From the NCBI GenBank assembly GCA_036023115.1, contig JAYKKT010000047.1, forward strand, positions 1,982,001-2,046,000: 64,000 nucleotides of DNA, read 5' to 3'. Shown here piece after piece: positions 23,426 to 35,149 of the stretch (positions are counted from its first letter, which is position 1; each line of letters opens with the position of its first letter). Both the position numbers and the translations under genes were made by a program. This DNA is from Brasenia schreberi (Eukaryota; Streptophyta; Magnoliopsida; Nymphaeales; Cabombaceae). The notes under the pieces were generated by a model. That model was not told where the DNA came from. It saw only the letters and a list, made by a program, of their open reading frames with translations, and did not search any database.

Positions 23426-23638
23426 TAGTTTTACTTTTTTTTTTTAAATATTAATTGTTCATCTCTAATCTCTAATTCGATGTTGAGTAATCTCATACTG
23501 AAAAGTTTAATAAACATGGCAATAGATTGGGTCGGGGACAGGTATACCTATACCCAACCTGGAGCTTGACCTTAATGGGGCAGGTCGGGTATGGGTTCCC
23601 TCTTTCCTAATAATATGGGGCAGGTACATAACAAAATC

Positions 23639-23641
<3 letters not shown>

Positions 23642-23732
<91 letters not shown>
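23642..23732. repeat. (TA)n microsatellite
   Basis: About 45 TA units, preceded by 'gggtcgggg' and 'caggtcgggtatggg' words (23525-23600) like those next to the 57.6-kb microsatellite. Confidence 0.95.
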
Positions 23733-23734
<2 letters not shown>

Positions 23735-23811
23735 CATATATCTATTATATATATATTGATATATGCCCGTAGATGTACAAACATAAACACGAATAAATAA
23801 AAAGAACAAAA

Positions 23812-24000
23812 CCTTTTTCTATATACTAAATGGAGTAGGCTATATGGATTCTTTCTTTCTATATTAGAGTTCATGTGACGTGCTAACAGTTTACTCAACA
23901 TAAACTACGCCAATTTTTATTGTTTTTTCAATATTTTTATGATCTTTTTCTTTCTCTTTAATATTTTTACGATTTAGTTTTTTATACTTTTTTACCAAAA
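23812..24000 (-). mobile_element. Decayed RTE LINE 3' fragment
   Basis: 'atactaaatggagtaggc', 'tatatggattctttctttc' and 'gtgctaacagtttactcaac' follow the same order as the conserved LINE 3' end at 39790-39870, heavily mutated to A/T. Confidence 0.6.
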
Positions 24001-24146
24001 CTTTTTTGATACATATATGTGTATCTAGTGATTGGATCGAGTCTACCGAAGTGTTGTTCACTGATGTTTGATCATTGTTTGCCAGAGACAACATTTTTTA
24101 AAGCTTTTAAAAATTTTAAATTATGCTTGTGCTCATGAAGAGTAAT

Positions 24147-24149
<3 letters not shown>

Positions 24150-24215
<66 letters not shown>
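24150..24215. repeat. (TA)n microsatellite
   Basis: About 33 TA units. Confidence 0.95.
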
Positions 24216-24217
<2 letters not shown>

Positions 24218-25160
24218 TTTCTAAGTACGTGCGCACTGATCAGCTATCCACAGTGAACTGCATAACATCATTGACTAGTATTTACGGTAAGCTGGCACAT
24301 TTACAAACTATTCATCAAACGACCACCTGGCGTTGGAAAAGTATTTGTTCATCCATTTTGATTAGGGCTCAGACATGAGATGGGCGATCCCAATAGAAAC
24401 TAATTGTCAATAAAGTGATTGCATCGTGGGATACTAAGTTAACTTTTCCCTATAAATCTTGTATAATGTTTATTAAAAAATAAAGACATACTTACTTAAC
24501 TTCTAAATTCTTTTTTTTAAAAGTGCTTTCATAAAATGTTTATTGTAAATTAAAACTCTCGATCTAATGAGAACATATTTACAATCATTGTAGTTGGGCC
24601 ATCTTCTTCTCCAACATATATATGTACGTAAATATCATACATATACTCAATTGGATCCAAATTCAACTTGTTCATCTCCTTTTGGAGCTCTCATTTGACG
24701 ATAATGCAAACCTTTTGTTCATGTTCATATTGTGTCTCTGTTTCTTATATTGTATTTGCATACACTCTGATCTCTAATCAAGAGTAGGTGTATTCAGGAT
24801 TCAGTTTGGTTGGATTCTAGCTTCAATTTCGAACCGTTAGTTTCGGTTTTCAATTTTTTAAGAACCGAACCAATCCGTGCTCTGGCTACAACAGAACCAA
24901 ATTGAATTGTCAGTTCAGTTTTGAACCACAGTTCTACTTAAGGTTTGGCTAAATGCAATGTATTATGCCATGAGATTATTTGGATCTATGCTCTGTATTT
25001 GATACGTAAGAGGTTATAAAACTCATTATATAAACTTTTCAAGATTTAAATTTATATAAGTATATATATGTGTGTGTTTCCACACTTTATATGTATATAG
25101 TGTTATAAAACTCATATACATAAACTTATAAAAGATTTATATCTACATGTATATAAACTT

Positions 25161-25201
<41 letters not shown>

Positions 25202-25560
25202 TATATATATAATGTTATAAAACTCACATACATAAACTTATAAAGATTTATATCCATGTGTATATAAACTTTTTATATATAATGATTTGGTTCGGTTCCA
25301 ACACTGAAACCGCGAACCAAATCCCCAAGATTTGTTCCTGTTTGAATAGAACCATAAGACATTTAGAACCAAACCGAACCATCAGTTGGGATAGGTTCTG
25401 GTGATTTTGTTCAATTTTGACGGCGTGATTTTCAAAAAGAAGCAGTTCTATGCAATATTAGAAAACAACTGAGTAAATTAAATACAACTGCCTATTGAGG
25501 AGTTCTGTGCAATTTTTACTGTAAATTATTATTTTGTAGAAGTATGTTTCTTTTCATGGT
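24216..25560. repeat. Intergenic DNA with 'ggttcggttc'-type repeat
   Basis: From about 24795 to 25400 the words 'cagtttggttgg', 'gaaccgaacc' and 'tggttcggttcc' surround AT-rich units 'aaaactcatata...taaactt', which repeat about three times, plus (TA)n at 25161-25196. No gene. Confidence 0.5.
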
Positions 25561-25754
25561 GAGAAGCATTACTCGGTTTTGGTTGGTTGGTTACGCCATT
25601 CTGTGTGCTGCTAAAGAAGAACCTTTAACTTTTGTTTGTGGCTCCTCTTCCCATTTGAAAACCGAGAGGTCTTCCTCGACGCATTAACGCCCGCATTCCA
25701 CCGTTTTGCCTCCTAGTTTCCTCTCCTTTCTCTCTCCTCTATTATGCTCCTTTC

Positions 25755-25762
25755 CTATATAA
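25755..25762 (+). promoter_or_regulatory. TATA box of CIPK no. 2
   Basis: 'ctatataa' lies about 35-40 bp before a pyrimidine-rich leader (CT and CTC repeats, 25793-25838), the usual plant spacing. Confidence 0.65.
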
Positions 25763-25852
25763 CCCTTCTTTCCCTCTTAGTCCACCCAGTTCTCTCTCTC
25801 TCTCCTCCTCCTCCTCCTCTCTCTCTCTCTCTCTCTCGGAAGGTGGTTTTCA

Positions 25853-25876
25853 ATGACAAGCATCAAGGTCGACTAA
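25853..25876 (+). promoter_or_regulatory. Possible 7-codon upstream ORF of CIPK no. 2
   Basis: An ATG opens MTSIKVD and stops at TAA, within the predicted leader exon, about 90 bp past the TATA box. It would be the first AUG of the spliced message if the start site is near 25790. Confidence 0.4.
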
Positions 25877-25889
25877 CAAAGAAACTTGG

Positions 25890-26390
25890 GTGAATTTCTT
25901 GTTCCTCTGTTGCTAAATCATTTGTTTCCTTTTGGTAATCTTGACTCATTCACCGTCTCTGGCGTTCTTCCTTCCTCATCCTTTTCTCCTTTTTGATCAT
26001 TGGTTCTTATTTTTGCCTGAAATTTTCGGGATTCGTCGGTTCAAATTTTAAATCAGCAGATTTATCGGGATTGTTTTAAACCGTCTCTGGCGTTTTTCCT
26101 CATCCTTTTCTCTATTTTGGTTAAAATTTATGTACTGTAAATTGAAATCAGTAGATGGTGGTAGTCGAGAATTCAATTGACTGAAAGAACAGATGATTTT
26201 TTGGTACACACCCAAATTTCCTGTGATTCTTATTTCCCGGTGTTTATATGCAAAAAGGGTAAAACAAACGTGGTCTTCTGGATTGGAGATATGGTTAATT
26301 ATATCAACAGAGAGATGGAAAGAGAGAAAGATGCTTCCTTTTTCATCCTTATCACTGTTTTTGACGTCTATATGCCAATTCATGTTGCAG
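25890..26390 (+). other. Probable 5'-UTR intron of CIPK no. 2
   Basis: The donor 'ttgg|gtgaat' at 25889/25890 and acceptor 'tgttgcag|gatt' ending at 26390 bracket AT-rich sequence between the leader and the coding exon. 5'-UTR introns are common in plants and can raise expression. The donor is a guess among several GT sites. Confidence 0.5.
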
Positions 26391-26477
26391 GATTTCTTCG
26401 CGCGACGAGTCTTAAGGAGAATCACAACAACGGAATAGAAGGAAAGCAACGAAGAATTTCTTTCTAAAGAAGAAAGA

Positions 26478-27851
26478 ATGGAGAGTGGTTCTACTCCTGC
26501 ATCATCCCGGAATCTTCTGTTCCGAAAATATGAACTCGGCCGTCTCCTCGGCCAAGGCACCTTCGCCAAGGTCTACTACGCGAAAAACCTCGCCACCAAC
26601 GAGCCCGTTGCGATCAAGGTGCTTCACAAAGACCAAGTGAGAAAACAAGGATTGATGGAGCAAATCAAGCGTGAAATCTCTGTTATGCATTTAGTGAAGC
26701 ACCCCAACATCGTCGAACTCAAGGAAGTAATGGCCAACAAATCGAAAATCTTCTTCGTAATGGAATACGTGAAGGGTGGTGAGCTCTTCGCTAAGGTTTC
26801 CAAAGGAAAGTTGCCGGAAGCCGATGCCCGGAGATACTTCCAACAGTTGATCTCCTCTGTGGATTTCTGCCACAGCCGGGGAGTCTCCCATCGCGACCTC
26901 AAGCCGGAAAATCTTTTGCTCGATGAGAATGGTTCTCTTAAGATCTCCGACTTCGGCCTGAGTGCGCTGCCGGAGCAGAACTGGCACGATGGTCTCCTGC
27001 ACACACAGTGCGGAACTCCGGCATACGTCGCGCCGGAAGTACTTCGAAAGCGGGGGTACGACGGAGCAAAGGCTGATTTGTGGTCTTGTGGTGTGATTCT
27101 CTACGTCCTCCTCGCCGGATTCCTGCCGTTTCAAGACGAGAACATCATGAACATGTACCGGAAGGTGTTCAAGGCCGAATTCCAGTTCCCTCCTTGGTTT
27201 TCCGGTGAAGTCCGGCAGCTTTTGTCGATGCTCCTCGTCACCGACCCGAAGAAAAGGATCACAATCAATCAGATCATGGAGGTCCCCTGGTTTAAGAAAG
27301 GATTCACAAGGCCGGTGGGGTTCGAATTGTCATCCCCTGTTGCATATTCCGGCGTGATCGAAGCTTTGAAGTTAGAATCTGAAAGACCAACGCCGGAATT
27401 TTTCAATGCCTTCGATCTCATCTCCTCCATGTCCTCCGGATTCGACCTCTCCGGCTTCTTCGAGAACAACAAGAAGGCTGGATCGATGTTCACTTCCAAG
27501 TATTCTGCCAGCACCGTGCTAAGCAAGTTAGAAGGATTGGCAAAGGTATTCAGATTCAAGGTGACTAAAGTGAAGGATTTTAAGATCAAAATGCAGAGGT
27601 CTGAACCGGGGAGATTAGGACCGCTGGCAGTGACAGCCGAGATCTTCGAACTCGCGCCCGAGCTCGCTGTCGTCGAGCTCGACAAGTCTAGTGGGGACAC
27701 TCTTGAGTACCTAGAGTTCTGCGAGGAAGCCCGGCCGGCACTGAAGGACATAGTATGGGCTTGGCAGGGAGACGAAGAACAAGAACAGAGCGTATCCCAA
27801 TTGCAGCAGCAGAAGCACAGGCAGAGGGAGCCACAACCTGCTGCTGCATGA
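26478..27851 (+). CDS. CIPK: CBL-interacting protein kinase (CIPK/SnRK3), intronless
   Basis: A second CIPK, 457 residues from one exon. The kinase domain is about residues 18-272: GQGTFAKVY loop (25-33), catalytic Lys47, HRDLKPEN with Asp140, DFG 158-160, and APE 185-187 at the end of the activation segment. The NAF motif is at 310-312 ([17 protein letters not shown]), followed by a PPI-like region at about 338-372. The tail (433-457) is Gln/Glu-rich and low in complexity. The start is the first ATG after an in-frame stop (taaagaagaaag) and lies directly before the kinase domain, so it is well supported. It resembles the minus-strand CIPK at 3.7 kb along its whole length, but the two differ at many positions, so they are not a recent duplication. 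It probably acts downstream of a CBL calcium sensor. Confidence 0.95.
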   Translation: MESGSTPASSRNLLFRKYELGRLLGQGTFAKVYYAKNLATNEPVAIKVLHKDQVRKQGLMEQIKREISVMHLVKHPNIVELKEVMANKSKIFFVMEYVKGGELFAKVSKGKLPEADARRYFQQLISSVDFCHSRGVSHRDLKPENLLLDENGSLKISDFGLSALPEQNWHDGLLHTQCGTPAYVAPEVLRKRGYDGAKADLWSCGVILYVLLAGFLPFQDENIMNMYRKVFKAEFQFPPWFSGEVRQLLSMLLVTDPKKRITINQIMEVPWFKKGFTRPVGFELSSPVAYSGVIEALKLESERPTPEFFNAFDLISSMSSGFDLSGFFENNKKAGSMFTSKYSASTVLSKLEGLAKVFRFKVTKVKDFKIKMQRSEPGRLGPLAVTAEIFELAPELAVVELDKSSGDTLEYLEFCEEARPALKDIVWAWQGDEEQEQSVSQLQQQKHRQREPQPAAA

Positions 27852-28052
27852 ACCAACTAGTGGTTTCTCTTTCTTGGCTTTTGTGTTTGAGAATTCTCAG
27901 TTTTCTTATGTGTTTTCATTGGATTATTAACATAGGTGAGTAATCGCGAGTGTATATTTTCCCATCTCCAATTTTCCCAATTTTGTACAGAAAAAGATGT
28001 CTGTATTTGTAAGGTTTTCTCTTTAATGGCACAAGGACAAGGAGCTGCTATC
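27852..28052. other. CIPK no. 2 3' flank
   Basis: T-rich sequence following the stop codon, probably the 3' UTR. Confidence 0.4.
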
Positions 28053-28175
28053 TCTCTTGGCTAGCTGGTCCACTGGATAGAACCTTTAAGTTGAAAGTTG
28101 AGACTTCAATACCCGCGAACATGCCTGTTTGGTTGATCTCTGCCTAAACCAGTTTCCAATTGCGGAAAAAATCTC
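28053..28175 (+). mobile_element. SINE-like element, family B
   Basis: 'ggctagctggtccactgg' (A box), 'gagacttcaatacccgcg' (decayed B box), 'ctgcctaaaccagtttcc' and an A-rich end. 'atctctctt' before and 'atctctt' after may be a target duplication. Confidence 0.55.
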
Positions 28176-29009
28176 TTGCTAATGAATATCTTTCCCTTTT
28201 AGGGGTTGCAGGAAGATGGTTTGAGAGTTGAGGCGGCTTCGCCCGAAGAAACCTCTCGGAGCCATTGATCCTTCGAATGGTAAGGTGGTGGTCATCAAAA
28301 GAAGGGATGATGGCACAGATTAAAGTCTCATCTCTTTCAGGATATTTCTAGGACCTCTCGACTCAAGATCTTGTTCATGGTTGATGATTTAGCTGTGCTT
28401 GAGTTGAGCTCAACATGAATCGAGCACGAGTCGAGTGGGGTAGGATCGAAACGAGCTACTTTTTGAGGTCAAGGTGCAACTGCGAGTAAGTTGAGTTCAC
28501 GTTTAACTTCATGAGTAAAAAGTATTAGTTCATTAAAAAGAAAGTTAAATTCATGTTTTTGTGCAATTTTTCTTGTAAAAATGAAACAATTGATCATTTT
28601 ATTACATTACGACCTTCGACTTCGGTGATTAACATGGTTTTCTAGCATATGTGAGCATAAAAATTCTATAACCCAACTAAATGAGCTAGTACGTGTTTAG
28701 CCAAACCCACAACATACTATTATTTTCGCGTTTAGTTCGTATTAGCTTATTCAGCCCTTTCATGTTTGGTTCTTTAGATCGATGACCAAGCACCAACAAG
28801 CCCGCGACCAGTCGAACCAAAGCCAAATCATAAGAAAAGTATGATTCTTTCATGCTTCTCTAATTGTTGAGTAGTAAAAAGGATTTTTATTGGGGAAATT
28901 ATACGAGGGTGTGCATCTTAACTTCCTCCTGTTTCTTTTTGCATTAGTCTTTCAATGGATTCGTTCTTATCTTTCTTGAGTTGTCCAACTTAGTTTAGTC
29001 TTTGAGGCA
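28176..29009. other. Gene-free intergenic DNA
   Basis: Words such as 'gagttgagctcaac' and 'cgagcacgagtcgag' (28390-28510) suggest an old dispersed repeat. No gene. Confidence 0.4.
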
Positions 29010-29130
29010 CAACGACCGATGGCTTCCTGGCCAAGGGTGAACGAGAAGAAGCCTTCATGTGGAAGGTCTTGAGTTCGATACCCAGCGTGTACACATCTAT
29101 TTGGGACCTGTTATATTGAGAAGAAAGATC
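29010..29130 (+). mobile_element. SINE-like element, family B
   Basis: A-box-like 'gatggcttcctggcc' and B box 'gagttcgatacccag', ending in A-rich 'gaagaaagatcaaag'. Confidence 0.5.
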
Positions 29131-29721
29131 AAAGAACAAAATAATCAAACGCAGACTGTGACACAAATTAAGAAGGCAAGATCTACTATTTAGAATGAGG
29201 AATTCCTTGTACTCTTATGTCGACGACCCCGGATGATCCATATATAAATATCAAGAGACCCAGTGTTTGTAGGGTATATTCTATGAGAAAATTCGCATGC
29301 CCTCTTTAATTTGGACCGGATACAGTCAACCGGGCTGGATATCAAACTCCAACATGCCTAACCGCAGCTCTCTCTAATATATATATATATATATATAATT
29401 GGTCTTAGTTTAACTCACAAGAGTCTTTTATTTAATCAAGATGGTGTTAGTTGGTGCTAAATGACAAATGAAATCTTGGATTTTCCTTTTAAAATTTATA
29501 ACTTGAAGAAACTCAACCTTTGGGGATGTTAGTTGAGAGCCCTCCGGCCTTGTAAGGTTGTGTCTGAAGGTTTGAGGTGGGTCTGAACTCCTAGGTACTG
29601 CAGCACCAAGCTCACGTTCATATCAAACACGGAATCGTGGATGGGGACTCATGCTACAGTTCTTTCCTCAATCTTTGTCTCTAGTCAACACCCTTCTAAC
29701 CTAGAGTTATCTCCGTCGGGA
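29131..29721. other. Gene-free intergenic DNA
   Basis: Short (TA)n at 29379-29397. Nothing else is recognisable. Confidence 0.4.
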
Positions 29722-29890
29722 GAAACCATTGATATCTCTATCTCCCTCGATTGTCCTTCCAAGTTGTGGTTCTTTCTTCTACCAGATGAAACTCTAGAGG
29801 TTTCTCTCCCCGTCGATTGCCGTTCTAAGCTATCATTCTTCCCTCTACTAGACGAAACCCTTGACGTCTGTCTCTCCCTCCTAATCGCTC
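29722..29890 (+). repeat. 66-bp tandem repeat, about 2.5 units, in an open frame
   Basis: Two full 66-bp units (29722-29787, 29788-29853) and a partial third keep a 95-codon frame (29641-29928) open, because 66 is a multiple of three. The repeated peptide has the pattern ETxxxSxxxDCxSKLxFFxLxD. No known domain. It may be only a minisatellite. Confidence 0.55.
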
Positions 29891-29928
29891 TTCTTTCTTG
29901 CTCATTGTCCTCGCTGCTAAATGATTAG

Positions 29929-30297
29929 ATGATGCTATGTCAGATTGTCCAAGTTATATCCTAGTTTTTCAATTTCTCCTCCTCCCTCTTCCTTCTTTCC
30001 TATTTGGAGGTTATTTTTTCATTATTGTTTAGGTTTGTTGGAGGGTGAACTTCTTAGCATAGGGTCGAAACCTTCAATCCCAATTGACAGTTTTATACAG
30101 AAATCAAACATAAAACTATAATTCCAGGAAACTATAGGCCATGTGTGTCTGGGCTTATAGTTTCAATATCTAGGGCTTAGAACTGTGAATCAAACACACT
30201 CTAAAAGACCATGGCTAGGGCACTTACACTGTCTTAGTTGCCTTATTACATTTTGTCTTTTGATAATGAGAGGTCAAAACTGTGCACCCTCCATGAG
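29929..30297. other. Gene-free intergenic DNA
   Basis: T-rich. 'gtgtctgggcttatag' and 'gaatcaaacacactct' near 30150-30200 may be the ends of an old MITE. Confidence 0.35.
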
Positions 30298-30440
30298 CAG
30301 TAGTGGACCTCACCTTAGGCATGCACCTCACCCTAAATCTAAAAAATTATGAGCCATTGAATATAAGAAAATACAAGTATTTTGTAAACAAAAAATATAA
30401 ATATATCTCGCTCCAAAATAATTCTTGGATCTGCCAATGT
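30298..30440. mobile_element. Degraded hAT-like MITE
   Basis: 'cagtagtggacctcacc' and 'cttggatctgccaatg' resemble the ends of the 20382 element, and the interior has the same 'caccctaaatct' wording. The ends have decayed. Confidence 0.4.
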
Positions 30441-33199
30441 TCAACCCCTTCACCGCAATGCAAAAGGAGAGCTACCTATACAGACCAAACTCGTTTACTG
30501 CCGTCCATCTCTTTCTCCTTCCTTCTCTCTCATAGAATTGGAACCAGCCGCTGAAGCCTCCTACCCTTTTCTTTCTCTCTCCTCATGTCATTAGCATCCA
30601 CTGGTCACCATCCCCTCTCTTCGTCTCGCTCCCTTCCTATCCATTCCTCTCCTTCTTCACTCTTAAAGAGAGAGAGAAAGAGAGAAAGAGAGAGAGAGAA
30701 TGCGCCTCCGACACATTGTTAGCGTGTCTCTTATGTAAGGAAGATGCCCGTTTAATGCGTCTTCTTAAGAGATGCAACTCCTTGAATGTGAGTGATGGAG
30801 AATAAAAAAGTAGAGTTTGCATAACGAAAGGTGACAGGGAGATTTTCAAATATTCTTTAGTAAAAAGGGTGTGTCTTTAGTAATGCCTAATCTTTAAATT
30901 TATCTTTAATTTTTCAAATTATATTTTGATGACTTTTGTCTAGGCAAATAAAACGTTTAATTTTTCAAATCATGGCTTGTGTTTAGTGAAATAAAACGAC
31001 TTTTAAGTCAATGCTTCCATAATCTAACGAAACTTAATCTGCTTAAAAGAAATTATAATGAATTTACAAATTGTTTATATTTATTTATTCTATTTAATTC
31101 TCACCACGGCCACCATCTTTCATGATCATGATCATCATCCACCACCATCGTGAACACCATTCATTTCCGTCAATGCCAACACCAATCAGTATCACCACCT
31201 TCACCAATTACCAACATCAGCCATTGGTGGACAAAAGGCTATTGCCTGGGAACGTTTTCTGTTTACCACATTATATATCATATAAATATAAATGATAATT
31301 GTACAGAAAACATTACAAACTGCCATTTTTCTATCAGACCGCCATTATCAGCACCAGCCACTGCCACTATTCGTCTTCTTACGGTTCTAAAATGCCGAAC
31401 ACTTTTGCTTTCGATTTTCTCCTGCGGTGGCTTCTTTTGTTATTTTGAAAACTAAATTATGAACATATCGACATCACACACAAAGTTTCCATTGGTCGGT
31501 TTTGCCTGTTTATTATTTGTCATGGCATGAGATTCTGTTGGCGCATATGGTTCTTATTATTGTAGATGATGTATGTCTACATTGTAATGATATATAGGTG
31601 GAACTTGCTATGTAACCTCCCTTACTAGATATTGATTGATCATCATCATCATCGTTGCGATCAATCAATGGTGACAATAGTTATCATTTCATATAACATT
31701 TAATATACCATATACATTAAATTAAATGACATTTATCTTCATATCGATGTTGACGAACAATGCAAATCGTTTAGTACCAAAGGTTGTCGAACAACTCCCA
31801 ATATATATATATAAGAGAACTTGGTATATGTTAGCATACTTAGGTGTTAGTAAATTTAAACAAATTTAAACCATCAACAATGAGTCAATGGATGATTGAA
31901 ATTTGAATTCAAAATATAAAAGATATATATCTGAATAAAATATACTCATAAAAAATATACATTTACATTTTACTTTTTAAATTCAAATCTAAATCGTCCT
32001 TGCGAACACACACACATGTATATATATAGCCATGATTTTTTTGCTAGAGTTTTGTCATTTTTAGTTGGAAAATAAGATGGAAGACGGTTTTTTCTTAATA
32101 TTTTCATGTGGGGAAAGCGATAAATGCCAAAGCGATTGTGTTTTCTACAGATATTGGATTAATAAAACCTTTAGCTTTAGAAAATCCCACCTCATATGTC
32201 ATAATCAATTTGATGTATGAGTTTTGATCTACCTTTGTCTTCATGCATTAGCAATAACAACCAGTCATACCCACTAGTAGATGAAACCATGCCAATTGAA
32301 CTACCGATCCAATTGGCGTCACGGTGTGCAAGACAGGTTCTGGGTATGGATTCGGTCTGATTATCAGATCCAATTCTAATATGATTAGTTTGGATACAGT
32401 AGCCAAAAATGCACCCCGTTACTAATTGAATTCAGATTCAGACTTTTAACATAGACCTGATCAATGCCCAATATCCGAAATCAATTACAGTGTCGATTTT
32501 GGTCCTCAAATCCATGTTTGGTACCATTGGTAAACCCATATAGATTTCAAGATCTATATGCAAAACCCAATAAAAGCACCAAATCCGTTGCACTTGTGAC
32601 GTCCTTTGCCAATTCCTTCTCCCCAAAAAAAATATAATCGTATAAGAAGGGAGAATGAACCTAGAATTAAGTTGGAGACAATCAGTACCTGTCCTACATT
32701 CTCATAAATATTTCGTGTACAGCCAACAGATCGACAATTATTGATTGTTTCGAACTCACCGAAAGGAAATCTATGAATCGGCATGCTGATGAACAAGTGT
32801 GTGTGTGCATGCAACTTAGAGGCAATCTGGCCGGCGCTACTTTGTGTGAGATAATGCTTGATTTTAGTTTTGGTTTCGGGTGTAACTTGAATGAAATGAT
32901 GTAGTTTCGTGTTCACTAGAGAGTGGTTCTAAACTAATTGGAGCAAGGATGTGACATATACATGCAAATGATATACTCTTAACAACTAATTCACTCGGTT
33001 GTAAACTGTCGCCAAACTCATTCACATACTTCTAACAATAAAATGCTAGATCCAACAGTTCAATTAATCTTTGAAAGTTTTATTAAGTATGCTGCACTAA
33101 GGTATTAATTTTTAAGATGGTACAAAATCACAAGCAACCATTGTAAAATAGTATATATAAATAATACAATTTTGAGCCCATTTAAAGTGGTATATATAA
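30441..33199. other. Gene-free intergenic DNA
   Basis: Includes a purine-rich stretch (30662-30700), CAC/CAT-rich DNA (31100-31210), and at 31830-31990 a copy of the AT-rich repeat seen at 6.2 kb. Open frames up to 120 codons occur on both strands without recognisable domains. Confidence 0.4.
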
Positions 33200-33296
33200 A
33201 TTTCTTTTTGTTCCAATGGGGAGGCCGAAGCCAGATGTACGACTGGGGTATCTGATCTTCAATCCCTCTAGCTGGGTGAGCTACTGCTCTTTGTGC
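33200..33296 (-). mobile_element. tRNA-derived SINE, family A (short variant)
   Basis: Poly-T/'ctttttgttccaa' head, 'gaggccgaagcc', then minus-strand B-box-like and A-box-like ('agctcacccagctag') sequence. The flanks 'ccatttaaagtggtatat' (33178-33195) and 'ccatttacagtgatatat' (33297-33314) look like an aged 18-bp target duplication. Confidence 0.65.
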
Positions 33297-33374
33297 CATT
33301 TACAGTGATATATTGAACATCAATGAAATGATTGGATTTTGTATGTTGTGTTCAATTTATGTAAATCACCACTA

Positions 33375-33554
33375 TCGCATATGGTGCTGAGTGTTGGGCA
33401 GTTAACTATTAACCTGTGCGAAAGATATTCGTGACAAAAATAATATGTTGAGATGGATATGTAGTCACACAAGGAAAGACAGCATCTACAATCAGGTTAT
33501 TGCTAATGACACCAATAGATTATAAAAATAGGAAAAATCGTTTTAAGATGATTT
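33375..33554 (+). mobile_element. Old RTE LINE remnant, part 1 of 3
   Basis: Translates in broken frames to YGAECWAVNY and MLRWICSHTRKDSIYNQVI, matching the C-terminal RT-ORF region of the LINE at 39.8 kb (YGSECWAVNH, MLRWMSGHTRKD). It stops exactly at the copia insertion and resumes after it at 39652. Confidence 0.85.
33550..33554. repeat. Copia target-site duplication, left copy
   Basis: 'gattt', repeated exactly at 39652-39656 behind the other LTR. Confidence 0.85.
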
Positions 33555-33896
33555 TGTTCCAGTATGTGGTCATTCTTCCCAGATCTGGTAACGGACGACC
33601 GTTACTGTAAAAATAGGAAAAATCCGGTAACGGTCATCCGTTACAGCTCCCAGACGAGGGAAGCCACACGACGAATGGAAGAGCGCCTGCCTATAAAGGC
33701 AGACACATACAGAACAGAAAATATAGAGAAAACACTGTGAAAACATACACTGTATTCATTTGTGCAAGCCCCTGTGTGAGAATCTCGTGTCCTCACCCGC
33801 ATCATTCCGTTGCATCTTTAGAAGTCTGCAAGTCACAGAGGTCACACCGGTTCCCTGCAAGAAGCAAAGAGAATTAGGTACTCGACGAATCCAACA
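33555..33896 (+). repeat. 5' LTR of the copia element
   Basis: 342 bp, similar to the 3' LTR throughout but lacking about 57 bp that in the 3' LTR forms a hairpin. It contains inverted 'ggtaacgg'/'ccgttac' motifs and 'tataaagg' as a likely TATA box. Confidence 0.9.
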
Positions 33897-33897
33897 G

Positions 33898-33910
33898 TGG
33901 TATCAGGGCC
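33898..33910 (+). other. Primer-binding site of the copia element
   Basis: 'tggtatcaggg' directly after the LTR matches the complement of initiator tRNA-Met 3' end (tggtatcagagc) with one early mismatch. Confidence 0.8.
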
Positions 33911-34131
33911 TGGTTCCCTGTAAAGAGGAGTGAGAAAGTTAGCAAAAAGAAAAGGAAGGGAAGAGAGACGAAACAAAGAGAAAAACAAAACGAAAGAGAG
34001 AAGGTTGCAGTCGGTAGAGACGGCGAAGGCAAAACCCTGAGGTAGGCAAAAACAGGCACGGCCAAAAAGCCAAAGGCAAAACCTTGAGACAGGCCGAAAC
34101 AGGCATGGCCAAAAAGCCGAAAGTAAAGCCC

Positions 34132-34353
34132 AAAGGCAAAGGCAGGACAACAAAAGCCCAAAGAAAAAAGCAGCCAGCAAAAGCTCAAAGGCAAAGGTAG
34201 GCCGGCAATAGCCCGAGGGCAAAGGTAGGCCGACAATAGCCCAAAGGCAAAAACAGGATGGCAAAAGCCCAAAGAAAAAGGCAGGCCAGAAAAAGCCTGA
34301 AGTCAAAGGCAGACCGGAAAAAGCCCAAACCCAAAGGCAGGTCGGTAAGAGTC
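34132..34353 (+). repeat. 28-bp minisatellite in the copia leader
   Basis: About eight units on the pattern 'aaaggcaaaggcaggNN...aaagccc'. A longer 53-bp duplication of related text precedes it (about 34028-34130). The minus strand is free of stops across it, which produces long antisense frames with no biological support. Confidence 0.8.
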
Positions 34354-35149
34354 GAAGCAAAGGAAGGCCGACAAGAAAAGAAGCCAGGAACCCGCCGACA
34401 GCCGACGAACGGCCAGAGCATCCCCTTCGGCCTCCTCTCTCCGGCAGCCTCCCTCTCTGTTTCTATCTCTCTCTCTCTGAACATTCCAGAGAGACTTTCT
34501 CTCTCCCCCTCACTCTATCTCTTAGTGTAAAACGCTTTTAAGCGTTCCTGTATCGGGAAAAAAAAAATTGAAAACAGCGGTTTCGGAAAACCACTGCGGG
34601 AAAACCAACGGTTTTCCAAAACCGCTAGCAGTTTTTTGAAACACCCAGTGGTTTGTGTCAAAAAGACAAAACTGCCCCTGTCCCTTTTCAAATATTATGA
34701 AGTTGCCACGGTAAAAAAATAGTTTTACCCTTTGGCCGTCATTTTACTGTTTTATCCAACCCAATTTGAATAATTTCAGTTCTGCCACTCAATCAAAAGA
34801 CAAGTTTACCCCTATTCTTTTAGAAAAATTACAAATTCACCCTGAGGGTTAAAATTACAATTTTAACCCCGATCAGTTGCAAAATTTATAAGAATACTAA
34901 ATAGTGATTTTACAAGTTTGTCCTCGTGATTTTACAAAATTATAAAAGAGGACAAATAGATAAAATTATAGATTTATCCCTTGGTATCCTTTTTAGGGGT
35001 TTATAGGCAAAAAACCCCTTAGAATTTTTTTTTCAAAAGATTATCTGCTACATATTCTGCATCACTTTAACATGTCTCTTGCTATGTGTGCCTTTGTTTT
35101 TTGTTTCCTTTTAGACCGTTTGATTGTTATTTTTGCCAAACACTTAAAA

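Noticed and set aside
22929..23800. Frames rich in alternating Tyr-Ile
   Set aside because: Direct translation of (TA)n microsatellites. The same happens at 8.2, 50.4-51.1 and 57.6 kb.
26048..26569. A 173-codon minus-strand frame upstream of CIPK no. 2
   Set aside because: It overlaps the predicted 5'-UTR intron and the CIPK start and has no recognisable domain.
26624..27856. Minus-strand frames of up to 195 codons opposite CIPK no. 2
   Set aside because: Antisense shadows of the kinase.
33842..34484. Long minus-strand open frames (up to 172 codons) opposite the copia leader
   Set aside because: They arise from the stop-free antisense of the 28-bp minisatellite, overlap in three frames and encode only low-complexity Leu/Phe/Ala-rich peptide.
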